Of a DNA stretch of 64,000 bases, positions 59,186-64,000 are shown piece by piece. The stretch's first letter is position 1; every line of letters begins with the position of its first letter. A model generated the notes under the pieces. It worked only from the letters and a program-made list of their open reading frames with translations. It made no database searches and had not been told where the DNA came from. Origin of the DNA: Arthrobacter pigmenti (GTDB lineage: Bacteria > Actinomycetota > Actinomycetes > Actinomycetales > Micrococcaceae); NCBI RefSeq assembly GCF_011927905.1, contig NZ_JAATJL010000001.1, positions 2,480,001-2,544,000 of the forward strand. Reading direction: 5' to 3'. A program made the position numbers and the translations under genes.

Positions 59186-60186
59186 TGCTGACCCTCATAC
59201 TCCGCCGTCTAGGTACCTCAATCCTGACCATCCTGCTGGCGTCCTTCTTCGTCTTCTTCGCCGTGCAGGCACTCCCCGGCGACGTGGCGCAGCAGATCCT
59301 CGGCCAGAACGCCACCCCGGAAGCACTCGCCCAGACCCGCGAACGGCTGGGTCTCGATACCCCCGTGTGGATCCGTTACTGGGAATGGCTGCTGGGTGCC
59401 GTCCAGGGCGACTTCGGTGTCTCGCTCGTCTCGGGCGAACCCGTTGGCCCCACGCTGCTGCTTCACTTCCGCAACACCCTGCTGATCGCCATCCCGGCCG
59501 TGCTGATCTCCGTGACACTGTCGCTGCTGCTCGGCGTGGTGGCGGGCCTGATGCGCGACAAGTGGGCAGACCACAGCATCTCTGTCCTCTCCCTCATCGC
59601 AATGAGCATCCCCGAATTCATGGTGGCAGCACTTCTGGTGCTGGCCTTCGCGATAGGCATTCCGGTCTTCCCCGCCGTGGCCCTCGACGGACCATCGGCC
59701 TCGATTCCGGACCTGATCCCCAATATCTGGCTGCCCGTGGTGGTGCTCTCGCTTGCCATGGCCGCCTACATCATCCGGATGACCCGCACATCGACGATCG
59801 ACGTAATGGCTTCTGAATTTGTCACGACGGCGAAGCTCAAGGGCCTCAGCCGAAAGCGCATCGTGTTCCGGCATGCACTCCCCACTGCGCTCCTGCCCAC
59901 GCTCAACGTTGTGGCGATCGACATCGCATGGCTCCTTGGCGGCGTGGTTGTGGTGGAGAACGTGTTCAACTACCCAGGCATGGGCGCGCTCATGCTCGAC
60001 GCCGTATTCAACCGTGATCTGCCCACCATCCAGGCGATTGCAGTCCTGTCCGCACTCATCTACGTGATCTGCAACCTGGCGGCAGATCTCGCCGCGATGG
60101 CCCTTGACCCTCGACAGCGGGGCCGTGGACAAAGGGCACGGAAGAAGCCCGCGGAAGACGCACCAACGCAGGGGGCGCCGGCATGA
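59185..60186 (+). CDS. Peptide-type ABC permease 1 (DppB-like)
   Basis: The 333-residue protein starts at an ATG whose first base is the last base of the preceding TGA; a GTG 3 bp earlier is possible. It has six helices, the N-terminal block ILRRLGTSILTILLASFFVFFAVQALPGD, and the EAA-loop segment ASEFVTTAKLKGLSRKRIVFRHALP typical of DppB/OppB. It pairs with the next permease. Confidence 0.92.
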   Translation: MLTLILRRLGTSILTILLASFFVFFAVQALPGDVAQQILGQNATPEALAQTRERLGLDTPVWIRYWEWLLGAVQGDFGVSLVSGEPVGPTLLLHFRNTLLIAIPAVLISVTLSLLLGVVAGLMRDKWADHSISVLSLIAMSIPEFMVAALLVLAFAIGIPVFPAVALDGPSASIPDLIPNIWLPVVVLSLAMAAYIIRMTRTSTIDVMASEFVTTAKLKGLSRKRIVFRHALPTALLPTLNVVAIDIAWLLGGVVVVENVFNYPGMGALMLDAVFNRDLPTIQAIAVLSALIYVICNLAADLAAMALDPRQRGRGQRARKKPAEDAPTQGAPA

Positions 60187-61022
60187 AAACACTTCTCCGC
60201 ATCTCCAGCCCCATGGCGATCATCGGCCTGGCGCTGATCGGCATCAACGTGCTGCTGGCCCTGCTGGCACCGTGGATCTCGCCCTATGATCCGGTGGCCA
60301 GCGACTCCGCCGCCGCATTGCAGGGACCCACCTGGCAGCACTGGCTGGGCACCGATCTCTTCGGCCGCGACGTGCTGTCACGGACGCTGAACGGCGGACG
60401 CTACGCCCTTGGCGTCACTTTCGTCGCCACTACCATCGCCGTCGCGCTCGGCGCGGTGATCGGCTCTCTGGTGGCCTACGCGAATAACTGGATTGACGAC
60501 GTCGTCATGCGAGTGGTCGACGCCATCCTCTCGGTGCCCACCATCCTTGCCCTGCTCGTGGTGGTCACGGTCTTCGGTGCGGGAGCGCCGGTGATCGTGC
60601 TCGCCGTCGTCGTCGTGTACACACCGGCGGTGATCCGGGTGGTGCGTGGTGCCGCGCGCTCCGTCACCACGCTGGACTATGTCACGGCTGCCCGGGCGCG
60701 CGGCGAGCGGGCCCTCCCTATAGTGACCCGCGAGGTGCTGCCCAACGTGCTCGATGTCGTACTGGTCGAGTACGCCATGCGCGCCAGCTGGGTGGTCCTG
60801 CTGATCTCCTCGCTGTCCTTCCTCGGCTTCGGAGCCAATCCCCCGGCGCCCGACTGGGGCCTGATGGTCGCCGAGAACCGTACAGCGCTCACCGTTGTGC
60901 CGCTGGCGACAGTCGCCCCGGTCTTCGCGCTCGCCAGTTTTGTGATCGGCCTTCACCTCACGGCGGACGGGCTGGGCAAGGCCTTCGGAATCGACCGTGC
61001 GATGACGGGAGCAGCACAGTGA
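60183..61022 (+). CDS. Peptide-type ABC permease 2 (DppC-like)
   Basis: The 279-residue protein overlaps the previous gene by 4 bp (ATGA). It has the DppC features LGTDLFGRDVLSRTLNGGRYALGV and an EAA loop (DYVTAARARGERALPIVTREVLPNV). There are about six transmembrane segments. It is the second half of the membrane pore. The next gene starts on its stop codon (GTGA). Confidence 0.92.
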   Translation: MKTLLRISSPMAIIGLALIGINVLLALLAPWISPYDPVASDSAAALQGPTWQHWLGTDLFGRDVLSRTLNGGRYALGVTFVATTIAVALGAVIGSLVAYANNWIDDVVMRVVDAILSVPTILALLVVVTVFGAGAPVIVLAVVVVYTPAVIRVVRGAARSVTTLDYVTAARARGERALPIVTREVLPNVLDVVLVEYAMRASWVVLLISSLSFLGFGANPPAPDWGLMVAENRTALTVVPLATVAPVFALASFVIGLHLTADGLGKAFGIDRAMTGAAQ

Positions 61023-62773
61023 ACAATTCGGTGACAGACTCAAATCCGACGCGTCCAGCCAACGACGACGGCGCGCTCGTCCAGGTCTCCGGCCTCCGGA
61101 TTTCGTACGAGGCAGGCCGCGACCTGGTACCCGTGGTGCAGGACGTCGAGTTCAGTATCGCTGCCGGCGAATCCTTCGGGCTGGTCGGGGAATCCGGCAG
61201 CGGAAAGTCCACCGTTGCACGCACGCTGCTGGCCGAGCTCCGAACAGGATCGAAGATTCTGGGCGGAGAGGTCCGCGTCGATGGGCAAAACGTCTTCGAC
61301 CTGGACGGCCAGGCACTCCGGCAGCTGCGCGGGGGGACGGTTGCGCTGGTTGCGCAGAACGCCGGCCAGTCGCTCACACCGTCCATGCAGGTCGGCAAGC
61401 AGGTCCGGGAAGCACTTGAGAGCCACGGGATATCGGGCGGACGACGGCGGGTACTGGAGCTTCTGGACCAGGTTCGCCTTCCGCGCGTGGCTGAGTTGGC
61501 GAGGCGCTACCCGCACCAGCTCTCCGGCGGCCAGCAGCAGCGTGTGTCCATCGCCATGGCCATCGCTGCACGGCCGAAGGTGCTGGTACTGGATGAACCC
61601 ACCACTGCGCTCGATGTGGTTACCCAGGCCGCCGTGCTGCGCCTGATCGAGGACCTGCGCAGCGAGCTGAACGTCGCCGCGCTGATCGTGAGCCATGACC
61701 TTGGCGTGGTCTCCGGGATGGCCGACCGCGTCGCAGTGATGCGGGACGGACGCATCCTGGAGAACCAGGCCACCGCCGGCCTGTTTGCCCGTCCGGAGCA
61801 GGAGTACACCAGGGAGCTGCTGGACAGCGTTCCCCGGATCGGTGCCTCTGCCGCGATCACGCGGACGGTTCAGGATGAGCCGCTGGTCGAGGCGCGGGAC
61901 CTCACCATTTCCTATCACGCAGGCGCAGCACCCGCCGTCGACGGCGTGGACCTGACCATCCGCCGCGGTGAGACGCTCGCCGTCGTCGGCGAATCGGGCA
62001 GCGGGAAGTCCACTATGGCGTGGTCGCTGGCGGGCCTGACCCCCGCAAGCGGCGGCACCATGCGCCTGCGTGATGAGCGGGTAGGCCAGGACGGCGACCT
62101 CACTCAGCCGGTTGCCCGGCGCAGCACGGACCTCCGCCGCCTGGTGCAGCTCATCTTCCAGAACGCCGATACGTCCCTGAACCCCCGACAGACCGTGGCA
62201 TCAGCCATCCGCCGGCCGCTGCGTCTGTTCGGCACGGTGCCCCGGAAGGACGAGCGGCGGAGGGTTGAGGAACTCCTCACCGAAGTGGGTCTTCCCGCCA
62301 GCTTCGCATCCAGGCTCCCCGCGCAGCTTTCCGGAGGGCAGCGGCAGCGCGTGGGCATCGCGCGGGCGCTCGCCGCGGAGCCGGGCCTGATCATCGCGGA
62401 CGAAATCACCACCGCCCTGGACGTTTCAGTCCAGGCGGCGATTCTGGAGCTGCTCGCCGAGCTGCAGAAACACCGCGGCCTAACCACACTGTTCATCAGC
62501 CATGACCTGGCGGTGGTCAAGGACGTGGCGGATCGCGTGGTGGTCATGAAGAACGGGCGCATCGTCGAGGAAGGTCCGGTGGATAGCATCTTCAGCGGAC
62601 CCAATCACCCGTACACGGAATCGCTCGTTGATGCCGTACTGGAGCCGGGCGAGCTCGACCTGCCGGAACCGGGTCCCAGCGAGGACTCCTGGGAGGACCA
62701 CCCCGACGGCGGATGGGACGAGCCCTCACCCGGACACCGAATCCGCAGATGGAAGGACAAAGCAACAGTATGA
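61019..62773 (+). CDS. Fused double ABC ATPase (DppD-DppF type)
   Basis: The 584-residue protein begins with GTG and contains two complete ATPase domains in one chain. The first has Walker A GESGSGKST, signature LSGGQQQRVSIA and Walker B VLVLDEPTTALDV. The second has GESGSGKST, LSGGQRQRVGIA and LIIADEITTALDV, where Glu-Ile replaces the usual Glu-Pro. It energises both permeases as a single fused subunit. Its stop overlaps the hydrolase start by 4 bp. Confidence 0.93.
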   Translation: MNNSVTDSNPTRPANDDGALVQVSGLRISYEAGRDLVPVVQDVEFSIAAGESFGLVGESGSGKSTVARTLLAELRTGSKILGGEVRVDGQNVFDLDGQALRQLRGGTVALVAQNAGQSLTPSMQVGKQVREALESHGISGGRRRVLELLDQVRLPRVAELARRYPHQLSGGQQQRVSIAMAIAARPKVLVLDEPTTALDVVTQAAVLRLIEDLRSELNVAALIVSHDLGVVSGMADRVAVMRDGRILENQATAGLFARPEQEYTRELLDSVPRIGASAAITRTVQDEPLVEARDLTISYHAGAAPAVDGVDLTIRRGETLAVVGESGSGKSTMAWSLAGLTPASGGTMRLRDERVGQDGDLTQPVARRSTDLRRLVQLIFQNADTSLNPRQTVASAIRRPLRLFGTVPRKDERRRVEELLTEVGLPASFASRLPAQLSGGQRQRVGIARALAAEPGLIIADEITTALDVSVQAAILELLAELQKHRGLTTLFISHDLAVVKDVADRVVVMKNGRIVEEGPVDSIFSGPNHPYTESLVDAVLEPGELDLPEPGPSEDSWEDHPDGGWDEPSPGHRIRRWKDKATV

Positions 62774-64000
62774 AGTACGTGGACCCGCTTCCCGAGTCCA
62801 TCACCGTGGAGGATACGTGGATCCCCCTGTCCGACGGCGTGCGCCTGCACGCGCGGATCTGGATGCCTGAGAACGCGCGCGAACAGCCCGTTCCCGGCCT
62901 GCTGGAATACCTCCCCTACCGCCTGGATGACTGGACGTCTCCCCGCGACAGCGAGCGGCATCCCTACTACGCCGGGCACGGCTACGCCTCGGTCCGGGTC
63001 GACATCCGCGGCACCGGTAGTTCCGGAGGAACGTTCGACGACGAATACTCAGCTCAGGAGCAGACCGACGGTCTGGCAGTCATCGAGTGGATCGCCCGGC
63101 AACCGTGGTGCACCGGTTCCCTCGGGATGTTCGGGATTTCCTGGGGCGGTTTCAATTCGCTTCAGCTCGCCGCCCATGCGCCTGAGGCGCTCAAGGCGAT
63201 TGTCACCGTGTGCTCCACTGACGACCGCTACGACAACGACGTCCACTACATGGGAGGGGCCCTACTGGGCATCGACATGGCGGCCTGGGCCGGAACCATG
63301 TTTGCGTTCAACGCCCGCCCCCCGCGGCCGGAAGTGGTCGGGGAAGCGTGGGTAGACCAGTGGCGCGCGCGTCTTGAGCAGCACCGGCCGCTTGCCCCGA
63401 TCTGGCTCGCCCATCAGGAACGGGACGACTACTGGCGGCACGGCAGCGTCTGCGAAGACTACTACTCCATCAAGGCGGCGGTACTCGCTGTGGGCGGCTG
63501 GCATGACCCCTACCGGGATGCTGTGCTGCGCCTTGTTGCCAACCTCGATGCCCCGGCGCGCGGCATCATCGGCCCCTGGTCCCACCAGTACCCTGACCGG
63601 GAGTTTGCACCCGGCCCCGGCATCGGCTTCCTGCAGGAATCGCTGCGCTGGTGGGACCGTTGGCTGAAAGACGAGGACAACGGTGCAGACCGTGAGCCAC
63701 AGCTCCGGGCCTATCTCATGGAAGCCGAGCCTCCGGCTACGTACTATCCCGTCCGCGAAGGCAAGTGGACCGCACTTGGCGAGTGGCCGTCGTCGTCCAT
63801 TGAATCCCGGACCTTCCGGTTCGAGGACGCGCAGGGTTCGGCGCCGGGCGGTGCGGCGGTCGTGAAGTCGCCTCAGCACACCGGGATCGACGCCGGACGG
63901 TTCTTCCCCTTCGGCAATGCCACCGATCTGCCGCCGGACCAGCGGGCAGAGGACGGGCGGTCGGTGTGTCTTGACTTCGCACTTCGGGAGCGGCTGGAAG
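62770..64000 (+). CDS. CocE/NonD family hydrolase (X-Pro dipeptidyl-peptidase S15-like), partial
   Basis: The frame starts at ATG 62770, overlapping the ATPase stop (ATGA), and runs off the right edge with at least 410 residues. Its features are the S15/CocE signature PLSDGVRLHARIW, VRVDIRGTGSSGG, the nucleophile elbow GISWGG (Ser124), a DIRG-type oxyanion strand and PWSHQYPD (a probable His). The family cleaves esters or amides (cocaine esterase, acylases, X-Pro peptidases). Position implies that it processes the imported ligand in the cytoplasm; no signal peptide is present. Confidence 0.9.
   Translation, partial: MKYVDPLPESITVEDTWIPLSDGVRLHARIWMPENAREQPVPGLLEYLPYRLDDWTSPRDSERHPYYAGHGYASVRVDIRGTGSSGGTFDDEYSAQEQTDGLAVIEWIARQPWCTGSLGMFGISWGGFNSLQLAAHAPEALKAIVTVCSTDDRYDNDVHYMGGALLGIDMAAWAGTMFAFNARPPRPEVVGEAWVDQWRARLEQHRPLAPIWLAHQERDDYWRHGSVCEDYYSIKAAVLAVGGWHDPYRDAVLRLVANLDAPARGIIGPWSHQYPDREFAPGPGIGFLQESLRWWDRWLKDEDNGADREPQLRAYLMEAEPPATYYPVREGKWTALGEWPSSSIESRTFRFEDAQGSAPGGAAVVKSPQHTGIDAGRFFPFGNATDLPPDQRAEDGRSVCLDFALRERLE

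Overview
The window is high-GC DNA from an actinobacterium, most likely a member of the Micrococcaceae (Arthrobacter and relatives). This taxonomic call is an inference from gene content. The supporting genes are a TIGR03086/mycothiol-type DinB protein, a DUF222-HNH (13E12-type) protein, ClpP1/ClpP2-like paralogues with a ClgR/PopR-like regulator, an MmpL transporter, FprA and a HadA-like MaoC protein. GTG starts, 4-bp stop/start overlaps and weak or absent Shine-Dalgarno sites are common. Nothing indicates a plasmid or an intact phage.

Layout. 0-4.2 kb: a MaoC-like dehydratase cut by the window edge, tandem repeats, DUF2797, PfpI/DJ-1, an unusual MinD/ParA-like ATPase and two tRNAs (Met, Thr). 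4.4-5.9 kb: an IS3-family element. 6-11.9 kb: a DEAD-box RNA helicase, a MOSC protein, a KdpE-like regulator with an N-terminally shortened KdpD-like kinase, and an SDR. 11.9-19.7 kb: amidohydrolase, a CBS plus cystathionine gamma-synthase/lyase pair (transsulfuration), a DNA glycosylase, thioredoxin, tRNA-Tyr and a small secreted protein. 19.8-23.1 kb: yajQ and htpX, separated by an islet holding a HEPN-domain gene and an IS5-family element between two copies of the yajQ 3' end and terminator. 23.1-32 kb: a PCD-VOC fusion, MFS exporter, metallo-hydrolase, two alpha/beta hydrolases, a CatR-like regulator with catalase, and an APC permease. 32-35.3 kb: MmpL with TetR.

35.3-37 kb holds a clpP pair in which the second protein has lost the catalytic Ser and Asp. 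It faces a PopR/ClgR-like regulator, and PopR-type sites lie in front of both transcription units. 37-41.3 kb is a tight minus-strand operon headed by a MerR regulator whose effector region resembles domains II and III of the DNA polymerase sliding clamp (DnaN), followed by an MFS exporter, a methyltransferase, a small kinase and a GrpB protein. It starts at a classical MerR-type promoter with a 19-bp spacer. I regard this as the most promising candidate for an undescribed system. 41.8-45 kb: a ribbon-helix-helix regulator, DUF4097 and a DrrAB-type ABC exporter, with a perfect 9+1+9 palindrome upstream.

45-51 kb: an ECF sigma factor with a membrane partner, then an ethanol/acetaldehyde oxidation cluster (ALDH, AdhP, DUF779, GAF-type regulator). 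51-56.6 kb: a DUF222-HNH protein, membrane proteins, a hexapeptide acetyltransferase and FprA. 56.6-64 kb: LysR, a peptide-type ABC importer and a CocE/NonD hydrolase, overlapping end to end and cut by the right window edge.

All functional calls come from reading the sequence by eye. No database search was run.
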